From the NCBI RefSeq assembly GCF_047511655.1, contig NC_133395.1, positions 69,101,910 to 69,165,909 of the forward strand: DNA of 64,000 nucleotides, read 5' to 3'. Below the pieces are notes generated by a model, which was not told the DNA's origin, did not search any database, and was given only the letters and a program-made list of their open reading frames with translations. Shown one piece after another: positions 34,890 through 46,375 of the stretch. Source of the stretch: Castor canadensis. Taxonomy: Eukaryota; Chordata; Mammalia; Rodentia; Castoridae. Within the stretch, counting starts at the first letter, position 1. Each line of letters starts with the position of its first letter. Both the position numbers and the translations under genes were made by a program.

Positions 34890-35660
34890 ATGAGGCGATG
34901 CCCCAACGCGGCTCAGTCAGAGCCTTGCTTGCGACGATGTACCTAGGTGGATCGTGGTTTGGGGGTGAGAGGCTGCGCGGGAGTCACAAAAGAAGTCAGA
35001 GGAGAAGAAACTTGGCAATAAGTGGATGCTGTCGTCTGCAGAGATGGGCCCCCGAGTTCCAAAGAAACTGCTTCCCCATCCCATATACCCACACAAAAGT
35101 TCACCGCACCACACCTGCCTTCTCCAGATGGGGCTCCCTGCGCAAACGCCTCCTCGCCCTCCGGGTTTTCCAACCACGGCGCAAACTCCTCCCTCGCCAG
35201 AGCGGGGTGCTGTCCTAACGCCAGCGTCTGGGGGGCGGCGGGGAGTGGGCCCTCTCGCAGCCATTGGTTGCGTGGCCAAAGAGGGGCGGAGGGACGGCTC
35301 ACGGACCCGGCAGAGCCAGCAGCCCAGGGCCCACTCGACTGCGCCCACTGCCCGTGCGCGCTGGTCGCGCGCCGCGCCCCTGCGCCCCGCATTCCCTGGG
35401 ACTGCTTTGCCCGCAAGCATTGCAGAGACTGGGGCGCCGCCCCACTGCAATCGCGGAAGCCCACGCCAGGTGGTCGCACGTCCTGATCCGCAGGTCAGTG
35501 AGGGGCTCCAAACCTAACCATCCAGCCGAGGCAGAGAGAGGAACCTGAGACTTACGGGGTGCTGAGCGCCCTCCCCGAGGGGCGCCCCGACGCCTCGCCT
35601 AAAATGGCCTTGGGTCCTCCCGGACTCTTCCCGGGCTCCTTGCTGTGAAACACTCCCTAA
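34890..35660 (+). promoter_or_regulatory. SERTM1: CpG island, likely SERTM1 promoter
   Basis: This is the only GC- and CpG-rich block in the window, densest at about 35120-35480 ('gcgcgctggtcgcgcgccgc'). It contains an inverted CCAAT box (ATTGG, 35263-35267) with GC-box type sites on either side (gggggcggcgg from 35231, ggggcgg at 35283-35289). No TATA box is obvious, as is usual for CpG-island promoters. It lies on the 5' side of the only gene, about 17 kb from its coding exon. Linking it to SERTM1 is inference from position and strand. Confidence 0.75.
35300..35493 (+). other. SERTM1: Putative non-coding exon 1 of SERTM1
   Basis: A good donor site, cag|gtcagtg, lies at 35493/35494 within the CpG island and just downstream of the CCAAT and GC boxes. 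The coding exon has an upstream acceptor and so requires an earlier exon. The transcription start is not visible; 35300 is a guess. Other donors in the island, or an additional small exon in the intron, cannot be excluded. Confidence 0.45.
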
Positions 35661-35888
35661 ATCAATTCTCTTCGTGGTCGGTTGCGTCTTTAGGGTACTG
35701 GCGCAGCTGGGTCTCGGGGAGACTTGGCCGGGCATGCAGTGTCCTTGGCCCTGGAATGACCCGCTTGGTTCCCCGACACCGGGAGCAGGAAGGTCTGCCG
35801 TCGTGTCAACCCCTACCAAGGTTGATTCCTCCGTGCAAATGTAGACAGTTCTACACTTTGCAGAGTGTGATTCTAGGTGCATTTCGGT

Positions 35889-36036
35889 TGGCTTTTATTT
35901 TATTTTATTTTTTTATTTATATGTGCATACAATGTTTGGGTCATTTCTTCCCCCTTACCCCCGCCCCCTCTCTTACCGGCCCCGTCCCCTCCCTTTCCCC
36001 CCCTACCCCCTCGCTGCCAGGCAGAAACTGGCTTTT
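35889..36036 (-). mobile_element. L1 3' UTR fragment (antisense) with 8-bp TSD
   Basis: Body 35897-36028 (132 bp): A/T-rich tail, 'atatgtgcatacaatgtttg', 'ggtcatttcttcccccttac', a C-rich tract (complement of the G-rich L1 tract), then 'gccaggcagaaac'. The flanking repeat tggctttt occurs at 35889-35896 and 36029-36036. It sits on the 3' shore of the CpG island, about 400 bp inside the putative first intron. Confidence 0.85.
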
Positions 36037-39000
36037 GTGATGTGTGTGCTCGTTCTTGTATTTGTTTTGCGCTTATTTCTTTTTCTGAATTTCTAGGGTT
36101 ATCTGTCCTTTCTCCAAGGGCTCGCCACGTGAACTCTGACTGCTGGCTTTCTGCGTTCACGAGTCTTTTCACCTGATTTCGGGTGGCTCCAAATTCAGAG
36201 AAGTTTCTCCTGGCACTGAACACTTGCGTTCCTGGGCGGTGGTTCCCGAGTTCCCCCAATACCCTGTAAGTAACTGCACCAGCGACCTTTCCCTTTTCCC
36301 AGGTCTGAGACGCAGGAATCCTGTGTTCCCCAGCTGAGTGCGAGGTGTGGGGATGATGGGCAAATTGTTGGAGTTCTGACTGGGAGAGGATCTGTAATGC
36401 GCCCTCCTCCAGGGAACAGAAAGACCCATTCATTCGCAGAAACATCTTTCTGAGGTCCAGGTTTGTGGGCTGTGCCTGCGCGCTTTCAGCCGCCAGATGC
36501 CCGCCCCTGCCGAGCTCGGGTTTGGTATCAGAGTCCAGAGACGGGTCTGTTTGTTAATGTCTTTCATTTCCTCTGCCGGGTAATTTTCCTTTGGAAAATA
36601 TTCAGCAAAAGTAAGTACTTAGGTGGTTCTTTGTGGTGGATCTTGAGATTCGATGGCTAGAGGACTCTCAAAGCCACTGCACTTTGGTAAGGTCCACACT
36701 ACAGGTGCAAAAGGTGGGGGAATGGGCAGTGGTTACTGCTGTCCTGCGGACCAGGGACCACTCCTTAAGATGCTTCTCCTAGAGTGCTTTTCACTTTATA
36801 TTTGCCAGATTCATTGTTCAGACAACAGCCTGTCAACAGGGGAAAAGGCAAGATAGGCAATGGTCTTTTCAAGTTTTGGCTTTTGGTGCAGTCTGGGTGC
36901 CAAATGCATCCTTTAAAAATTAAAAAGATAATATTTAATTTGCTTAACTATGCATCTAGTCTAGGTGTTCTTAAGTATCTTTCTGTGACTAAATATGCTT
37001 CATTTTGCTAAACACAGCTAGGCATCTTCTCCCCTACCACCACCACATGCAGCACACAGTGCCATATTGCTGGTAATCTGTAGTACAAATGGCTCTTTGA
37101 AGTGCCTGTGCTTTGCCACCAGAGGCATTGATAGCACACTGTCAGGCCATGCCCTGGTCACCTTGAAACACTGGGCATGGTGGGAATGGCCAACCAGCTG
37201 CCAACCTCAAGAGTACTGTGGAAATACTGGGTGCCAGGAAGTGGGTGGAGTATTCATGTTTGTATTTTGAGTTAAGAGGGCTTATTTATTATTTTTATTC
37301 CTCTACATAAACATAGTGCTTTGAAAACCTTAGTGCACATCCATGGCTCCCATCAAGGAAGTCCGATGTGAGGTAAGGTAATTCTGTTCTCTTTACTGTT
37401 GGTTAGTTCAGTTCATCAGATTTCACTACCTGTTTATGATGTGCACGAGTGTGTCAGGGGTTAAGAAATAAATAATGGTGTGAGTGCATGTAGCACTAAA
37501 TCCACTAGAGGGTTTATTTGTAGGTTGCTTGAATTTCTTTTTCTTACTTCATTTTGTTTAATGAGGGATCGTGGTGATGATTGGTAAGTATGATTAATCA
37601 TACAAGTCATTAAGTAAACTTGGAATTACTCATTCATTACAAGAATGAAAGATTAACCCCTCAAAGGAAAAATTCTCTGATTCAGCCTCTGTTCTAGATC
37701 AAGTCTGAGCTCATTTGATAGTAATTCTTCTTTCAGAGTTTTCTCTTCTCCCTGCACTTGTATTTTAATATTCCTTGTTTATATAATGATTTTTATATTT
37801 AATTTACTATTGAGGGAAAGTAACCAATGTGGAACTTAGTGTATTATTACATTGCCATATTAATATAAAGTGTCATAGGCCTAATTCTTAGAGTCTTTTG
37901 TTACTGTTCACAATGACAGCTAAAAGAAAACATAATAAAGCTTTTGAGTTAATTAATAGAATAGGGAATCCAACAAAGAAGACACTCAAACTTTAAGTGC
38001 ATGAGTTAGTAGGATTCCTGTCAGTCAACATGTGTATCTAAAAGATTCAAGACAGACTTAGATGAAGAAGTCTTTGGTAAGCGTGTGTAACCAGGCCATT
38101 GATTTGAATTCAGGAAATCTGTGCATCCATTGGCATTACAGATGCAGGGTGGCAGCCTACAGAGCCAAATTTTGTGATTCTCTCAGTTCTGATTCCGATG
38201 TTTGAGATGTGTCCACAGGACCCATACTGGTGTGAGAGGCTCCTGGCACAGAAAGCCTCCTTCAAGAGCTCCTTAGGGATATGGCCACGCCATGCTCATG
38301 TTCACATTTGGAACCACAAAATAGCCATTATTTATCCTTCACTAGGTTTAGTTATTAAAGAGAGAGAAAAGAAATTCTGAGCATTCAAGAAGCTATATGC
38401 ACTTTAACAGATCTCTGGCATAAAATGGCACAATCCATCCAAAACAGTGCCAATATTTCAAAGTTCTGGATTCATCTCAGGAACAGGATATGTCATTAAT
38501 ATTTCCTCAGTTCTTCACTTTTAAATCCCCATCTATTATTACCATAGGTAATTAGTCCTGCTTTACAATGTGTGCTCTGGACTTAGTTGCTGGTGCTGGT
38601 GTTGTTATTGACAATAGTGAAAAGGTCCAGATATAAGCCTACAATAGTTGTGAAAAGGGTCACTTAAAACAGTAACAGACCAGAATCCAATTTTTGAAGG
38701 GAAACAAAAGGATACGTGGCTATAGGAACTAGTTTCAAATTCAGAATGACAGGAAGATGATTTGACTGAACCCGTAGTTAAAATGTAACTCCATTCATTC
38801 AGGGAGCATTCAACATACAGACATGTATCCCAGGAGAAGCCAAAATAGCAGCTTTCCTGATTAATTTCCCACAGTAGTCTGGTACTGATTAGAAATGCCT
38901 GGTAATCTATCAACTGCTACCAATTAAACTGGTTTGGTTGTTACTTTCAGTTTTTCCTGTGACCAGGATTGTAGCAGAGGGCTATATACTCTTCTTTTTC

Positions 39001-40124
39001 CTTGCATTCTTCTGTGAATGTTTTTTAAATGTAACATTCGCAACTTCCTGTAAGTACAAATTTAACTGAAAGCACAATTAAACACAGTTGGGAAGACTTT
39101 CTGGCCTTAGCCTGAGAATCTTAAGCTTTGAAAGAAATGGCACAAAAGAAACATTTCAAAGGTTGTGTTAAGTATGGACGATATAAAATAAGGAGGGGAA
39201 TGCTTGACCAAGGAAAATCTCAACTTTATAGGATATTGTTGAGAAACACAGTAAGTTGATGAGAAAGCATGGGTAGAGCTTACTCTGGAACCTGAAACTA
39301 CTGATTTCATTGCTATAACTAAAGTATTTATAAAATTTAGGGGAAGGTTCATGAATACTCTTAGTATTGAGTATTTATCCTTCAGAGAAATCGTTAATGG
39401 TTTTATACAAGATAATTCATTCACTAAAAAAGAATGTATCTCTGACTGTTTCTCTTTACTTGGTTTCTTCTACTCCTCTGAGCTAAAGATGCCTTATTCC
39501 TAGTGTTCTGGCCAGAACATTCTTCTCTTCTTTTCCAAGTTATTGGTGGGGAAAAGATTATGCTTTAAATCCTGTCCACATCCTGATTCCTATATTTTTA
39601 TTTTCATTCCAGACCTGTGTCATGATCTCTGGCTCCATATAAGCTGAGTTTCATAATGGTCTTACAATTCATCATTTCCTTGTAAACTTGGATATCCTAT
39701 ACTCTATCCCAATTCAAAGAAAGTTATAACCAATCATATGAAAAAATGTAAACTCATTTCTTACATCCCATTTTGAACCCAATTATTCATATTTTTTCAG
39801 TTTTCCATATTAAGTATCTCTTGAGTCAGCTCTCTTCCTCTCTATTTTCCTGGTTCCTGTCCTGGTTATGATTCGTATTGTTATGAATTATCTCTAAAGG
39901 CTTTTGAGTTTTTCCTACACTTCCAGGTAGACTATGTCCAACCTATCTATTTATCCTGAGGCAGTATTTTTAGAGACACAAATATGACAGCTCTTCAGTT
40001 AAATATGTTTCTATATGCCCCAATAATTCACTACTAAAATTTGAAGATTTTTCTTAATGGCTTACCTAGTACCTCATCAATTGAACTTATTTAGGCATTA
40101 TTTCTTTACTGTTGTTATTATATA

Positions 40125-40436
40125 GTGTTTTAATTATCATATGTTAATTGTACAAAGTAATGGATTTCGTTATATTTCCATGCATGCATGTAATGTACTT
40201 TGATCATATCATATTTATACCCTCTACTACCTTTTCTAATCCCCCCCACCTTTTGCCCTTTCATATCCCTAACAGGTCTCTCTTTACTTTCATGTCCTTA
40301 CATTCCCCCCAAATTCCACACGTGATATTTATCTAAGTCTGGCTTTTTCACTTAACACAGTGATCTTGCCACCAAAAATTTTGTTCTTCTTTATGGCTGA
40401 CTAAAAATCCATTGTTTATGTATACTAAAAAAAAGA
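40125..40436 (-). mobile_element. Older L1 3' end (antisense, Lx-like)
   Basis: 'tgtacaaagtaatggatttc', 'catgcatgcatgtaatgtac' and 'ttctttatggctgactaaaa' form the complement of an L1 3' UTR and the end of ORF2, of an older type than the copies at 58-64 kb. Confidence 0.7.
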
Positions 40437-40589
40437 TAATTTATTCACTCATTTAATAAATAGAATATCCATGCATTCAACAAATATTTACAAGTAATAA
40501 ATTCTACTTTTACCTGTAAAAACTGAAAAGTATGCATTATCTCTTCAAGAAGCTTCAAATTTTCTTTTTTTAAAATTTTTTCACTCATG

Positions 40590-40790
40590 CAGTCATTGCA
40601 GTCAATGAATACTTATGGGTCATCTTTATGCTATATACTGTGCTGGTCTATGAATATAAAAGTAAGTGAAATATTAGTTCTTTTTTCCTTTAGTTCACAA
40701 TCTATCAAAACAGACATACAGGTAAATACTATAACAAGTATAATAAAATGTGAGAATCATTCCCATGGAAAGGTACAGAAGTGACTTGAG
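40590..40790 (-). mobile_element. L2 LINE 3' end (antisense)
   Basis: 'tcaatgaatacttatgggtc' and 'ctgtgctggtctatgaatat' resemble the complement of the L2 3' end. Diverged. Confidence 0.5.
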
Positions 40791-41522
40791 AGGAGGGAGC
40801 CAGAAATTTGCATGAAGAAAGTAGGTGGGGATTATAGATTAAGCATCAGCATTAACAAATTAATTGGGAAATTTAGAACAGTTTGTTATGCTTGGAACAT
40901 CATTGTTAAATGCAATGGGAAAAATGACAATGAAAAAAGCACCCTACTGTCAGATAATAAGGGACATATTATATAGAACAGATAATGTAAGAGAGGCCTT
41001 TTAGATTTCTCACTCAAGATGGTAACTATAAGTCTTACACATACATAGACTTTTGCACATAATGTTAACATATTATCACTTTCTGTATGTAATCCATAGT
41101 TAAAAATTGTTTTTGAATGAATAACTGAATACATCAGTGTACAGCTTTTCTTAATTAATTTGATCCTCACTTCCACAATAAACTTTTTTTTCCATTAAAG
41201 GTCATAAGTTAATATTAATATCTTTATTATCTCTCACCTATTTCCCTTGAAATCATTTGTGCTTATTTAAGTGACAGTTGGTTAAGATTATTCTTATACT
41301 GTAGTGATAATCATATTCTAGTTTAATAGAGAATGTTTCGTTGGCTCTAGCTACTGGTAGATTAATTTAGTGCTATATTAATAATTACTATTTGTTACAA
41401 TTAATTAATATATCACATATACAGCATGTGCAACTCTCTTATTCAGAATTTGAATTCTTTGTAGTCACATGCTTAGAGTCCCACCATAAAATCTGCTCTC
41501 ATAGTAGGATGAGATCTTATTT

Positions 41523-41870
41523 TAGTCAGGAAATAGTGGATTGTGCTACCATAACAACAAACAAAAAATTAGAAGTCTCAGTGATTCACAACAATGAAAG
41601 TTTATTCATTGTTGATGCTATCTATTGATGGAGTCAGTGAGGAGCGGAGACACTTGCTCAGTCATTCAAGGACTCAGACTGGTAGAAGTTGGAGGGTAGT
41701 CACACAGCAGAGAGAAGGAGTTGGCAAATCTCACTCTGGGCCTTACATTTTCTATTTGGATGCATGCCACTTTTCCCACATCTCATTGGTCAAAACAAGT
41801 CACATGACCACCCTAAAGTCAGAGAGTGTGGAAACATGCAATCTTACAATACCTAGAAGGAGGAACATCA
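41523..41870 (-). mobile_element. MaLR-type LTR or related repeat (antisense), tentative
   Basis: 'tagtcaggaaatagtggatt', 'ctaccataacaacaaac', 'aagtctcagtgattcacaac' and 'tctcattggtcaaaacaagt' follow a common mammalian repeat that I place among MaLR LTRs in reverse orientation. The family is uncertain. Confidence 0.45.
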
Positions 41871-41984
41871 GAAACAAACTTCTTGAGAATTCTGATGATT
41901 ATAAGTCTCACAGGCATCCCTCTTCCATCTTTGGACTCCCTGAGAGAAAAAACATAATGAACCTAAAATTTGGACATGTAATGA

Positions 41985-42125
41985 CACAGATTTTAATTCT
42001 AGTCCTGCCTCTAAGTGGCTGGATGACCTTAGGCAAGCCTTCAAAGTCTCTGAACTTTTCTCATCTTTCAAGAAAAGGTAAAGGATAATAATAACTACCT
42101 TTGAGAGTTTTAAAGAGGGAAGAAA
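41985..42125 (+). mobile_element. MIR SINE
   Basis: 'tctagtcctgcctctaagtg', 'gctggatgaccttaggcaag' and 'ggataataataactaccttt' follow the MIR consensus in order. Confidence 0.7.
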
Positions 42126-43824
42126 ATACACATGCACACTCACATACAAAAACACATCCAGACTAATACCTGATTTATATTCAATAAATAATGGCAGCTG
42201 TAATTTATGTCGTGGTAGTTTTCCCCATCTGGTTTGATTGAATAAAAAATAAAGAGCACATAACCTTGAAAAGGTAAGGTGAAGAATTTATGCTTGATGA
42301 AGGACTAGGTCAAAGTCAATTATGTCCTGTATAAAAGATTACCCATGATTTCCTGAGTTGAACCATATGTATTTATATTTTTAGAAGAATACATAACTAT
42401 TTTTATATGGTATCAGTGCAGTAGTCTGTTTTCTATAAATAATTCTTAGTTATTTTTCAGTTTACCTCTTTCCACCTCCACATTCTAGAATTGAGTCCAC
42501 TCTTGTTTATTGATTCCATACCATCTTTGACAGAGTCTGGGCTTGAATCATTATCTAAAACAACAACAAGCTAATGGGGGTTTGATTTCATCCCACCTCA
42601 ATAGCCTGCCATATCACTGTGTTCCATGTTACAAGGGACATGTAGACATTTTCTTTGTTAGCCAGACTTTTGAGTTCTCTGTGCCTCTGGTGAGAGAAAG
42701 AGGAAGCATTCAGACGTGCTTTGCTGCTCTGTTCACTACAAGGGTTAGCAGAACCTTGGAGAAATCCCACAAGGGAAGGCCACAGCTTCCCTTTTCTGTC
42801 TCCTGCCTTTCTGATATACCCGCAAGCACAAGTAGATAAGAATCCTACCACCTTGAAAGAGCACTTTGTCTCCTTGCATGGTGTTTTCAGTAACTTCTGT
42901 CTAAAATCCAATTTGTCTGGTGCTTATTGCAGGTGCCTATTATGTCAGTTATGTGATTGGGGAGGACTGAGAAAAAGCACTACTAAAATCAATGCCCTGA
43001 AGTTTTCATTTACAGCTGCATTTGCCTGTCACTAGATTCAATTTCTAAATCATTTATCAGTCCTTATTGCAAAGGATTTTGACCTTGAACTGTTAAGTGA
43101 GTTCATGAGGTTGCATTTACCTTGCCACACTAAAGAACTCACCCAACCCAGGGTATCAGTTGGGAGTTGTAAGAAACCTGAATTCCTTGATCTGTGGAAC
43201 TTGCAGCCTGTTTGCTTTTGCTGCCTTTGAAAAGTTTCCCACTTGTTTGGTTTATCTGCTGCTGTTGTTTTCCAGGTGTATGCTTTGAACCAAGTTACCA
43301 TTATGGGTTTTCCATGAATGTCTCACAATCCACCTGCTCCTCATTCCTCATTAGCAAACTACTCTTGGGATTCAGGATGCTGTCAAAGTCCCTACCTTTG
43401 CCTGGGTATTTAAGCTACAAGAGGGATATCCTTGAAGGGATATCTGCCTCTGAAGGTGATGGATGGTGTTGGATTCCTTGATCCAGGAGGCCTAGATGAG
43501 AATCAGTTCAGTGGGTGGTGGTAGAAATGGTCATGAATCATGCTGACTGGTGAGTAAGGATTCCTGGTCCTCAGGTAGCATCCCCCTTCCCCAACCATAG
43601 ATCCTGTTTCCGGACCATTTTAAACATCCTCCAACTCATCCTATAATGCTTCACCATGAGCACCTGTGAGTTAGTGACCATCATGAGCTAGATATTTGAC
43701 TTTTTCTGATGTCCACTGAAGAATCCCACTTTTCTAACATGTTGACTGACTTAGAGTATTATTCCACACATATTTTCTTGAAATCCTTAGCAATTACATG
43801 ATTTTTTTCTCAACTTGTATGTTG

Positions 43825-44260
43825 AAATTTTTCAAAAAAGTTGCAAGAATAATAAAAATGAACACCTATGTATCCTTGAGTTAGATTGACCATCTGTTAA
43901 CATTTTGACATGTTTCCTTTATCATCTTCCTTTCTGTGTGTTCATGTGTACTTTTTTATTTGTTTTGACTGAACACTTGAGGGTTGATTGCTGATACTAT
44001 AACATTTTGTGGATATTCCAACATTTATTTCCTAAGAACAAGCACATTTCCTATATCACATATAGGAAATTTACAATTGGTTTAATTCAATAATCTAATA
44101 TACATGTTTAATTCAAATTTCCTCCCCCCAGCAGCCCTAATGTTTGTATAACAAAGATGTTTTTTCTTTTGACTGACCCAAGGTCCATGAAAAATTTATT
44201 AAGGGAATAAATCTTGAAATGTGCATCTTACTTTTTTGTGAGTATTCAGCTGACTCCTAA
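43825..44260 (+). mobile_element. Ancient interspersed repeat, family uncertain (possibly L1ME-type)
   Basis: 'ttgcaagaataataaaaatg', 'gaccatctgttaacattttg' and 'tttatttcctaagaacaagc' occur in the order of a widely dispersed old mammalian repeat. I cannot fix the family. Confidence 0.4.
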
Positions 44261-46266
44261 ATAATATCATAAGACCAAAAGTGTATGCATCCAAAACTTA
44301 GCCTGCTTAAGCTGGCAATTACTAAGCATTATTCTTTCCACATACTTATTTTACTATGGAAAGTGTCATCTCACTTTGAATGTCAGTCATAGAGAACTGG
44401 AAGAATGAGAGAATTTATTTGGCAAAATTCATATGTATATGTTATGCTAAGCACTTGCTAATATCCAGATGACATGGGCAGTTTATAAAATATGTAATCA
44501 GCTAGGGTTCTGTTTGTATTATGAGAGATGATTGTTCATTAATTTCAAGTAAATACTATGCCTAGAGTTTAAATGTTATTAAGTGAAACACTCTGTGAGC
44601 TTGGATCCCTGTTGGGAAATGCAAAGCATGTAACATTTATAACTATTTATGATATTCTAATCCATTTTTAGGGAATAGCTTCTAAAGCACCCTTCTTCTA
44701 AAGTCAATGATACATGACTATTATTGTGAGTAAAAATAGATATAAATGGTGCTTTGCTTAATTATTTTGCTAAAACTGAAGTTCTTTTCAGACAGACTAT
44801 ATCATCATGTTTTTTCAGATTGTGCCTATACATGTGATTTTCAGTGGAAATGAAGTTTGGGGTCTCAGTTATGTAGTGAATGAAACATTTACTGAATATC
44901 CAATCTTGTAAACTGGAAGTATACACACAGAACAACAATAGTCATTTACAAGAACACAGATAAACAGAAAGATTCTCATTAAACACCTTAGCCCAGATGC
45001 TTTTGAGAGGTGGAGGGAGATGGAATAAAGAATGGATAGAGAGAAAAAAATGATCGAGATGTCAATAAGCCATGAAGTGAGGAGTTATGTGTATGTTGCC
45101 TCCTGTTAGGCAACAGGAGATACAAAAAAGAAAGGAAAAAGTGGCATTGGTAGGGAGTGAGTGGTATCATCTCATATTTTCCTCTTACTGAGTGGCTCAA
45201 TGGCTTGTGGCTGCCATTTCGATAAATCTGCTTAGATTTAAGATGGACTTTATCAGTGGTTGCAGCACAATTAAATTTCCAAGCTCTTGCCTGCTTCCTT
45301 AGAGTCATTTTGGAGGCACCCAAATGCCCCTAAAGCCCAAGAATATCTAGTAGTTGACATATAAAAAATTAATTTTTTAATCTCAGGGATTTATGAAAAT
45401 CATTATTTATGTTTATAATAACAAAATCTTTCCAAATATCACACTAGATAAGGAGACAGTTATTGGCATATCCTGATTGGACAAAAAGCATATATTGGAT
45501 ACAAATTATTTGAACAATAGGGGAAAATGAGACACAGTAGAAAAGGAGCAAACATTTTTCCATTCCCCCAACACAGCATGGTTTATTGTGAATTTTTATA
45601 AAAATATCTAGTCTTGCTAAAAAAAAGATAAGCAAGCATTTTTTGTGTACTAATTCTATGATTTAACATTCTAGCTGGTCTGAGAATAAAAATTATTTTT
45701 CTGAATGCACTCCTAAAATATTGGAAATGATTGGAGCTGGGATAGAGAATGGAGCTCAAAATCCCTCATTAGAAATGTAACATCATGGACAGCCAATCTT
45801 TCTTTTTATCTTCTTTCTTCCCATTTATTCCTTACAACCTTGCCTATGATCATCAAATCATTATTTCTCTGGCTGTTTGTGCTTTCTCTAAATAAAGTGC
45901 TTAGGTCTTTTCTCTCACTCCCTAAAAGTGACTTTCATCATTCTGCTTCTTCTTAACCAAATCATGCTTCCTTCAACTTGAAGTTGCTGTCTTTCTCCTT
46001 TTTTATTTTGACTGTGTTAGCCATGGTGGACCCAATCTCTCCATGTACAGGAAGTCCCTCCTTGTTCTTTCCTAAACATCATAAAAGAATCATAAAAATG
46101 TTAAGCCTGGAACTGGTTTTGTAATAAGCTTTTTTTAAATCTAGAAAACTACTATTTAAATTGCCTGTCTTTCCCTAAGATTGTATTATTTTTAAATTCC
46201 AAGAGCTTATTATTTTTTAAATGATTATTTTCACTAAGGCTATGATTTGGTCATAAAATCTTCCAT

Positions 46267-46375
46267 TGGAATATAAACGCTGCAGGTGTGGCTCAAGTGG
46301 TACAGTGCCTGCCTAACAAGTGCAAGGACCTGAGTTCAAACCCCAGTACCACAAAAGAATTTGCTGGAATATAAA
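46267..46375 (+). mobile_element. ID-like SINE with 11-bp TSD, intronic
   Basis: Body 46278-46364: 'caggtgtggctcaagtggta' (A-box region), 'gcctgcctaacaagtgcaag', 'gagttcaaaccccagtacca' (B-box region), short A-rich end. Exact direct repeats tggaatataaa lie at 46267-46277 and 46365-46375. Confidence 0.9.

Noticed and set aside
34917..35548. Overlapping open frames of 94-178 codons on both strands in the CpG island
   Set aside because: GC-rich sequence is poor in stop codons, so long frames arise by chance. They overlap in several frames, show no domains and look like translated GC-rich DNA.
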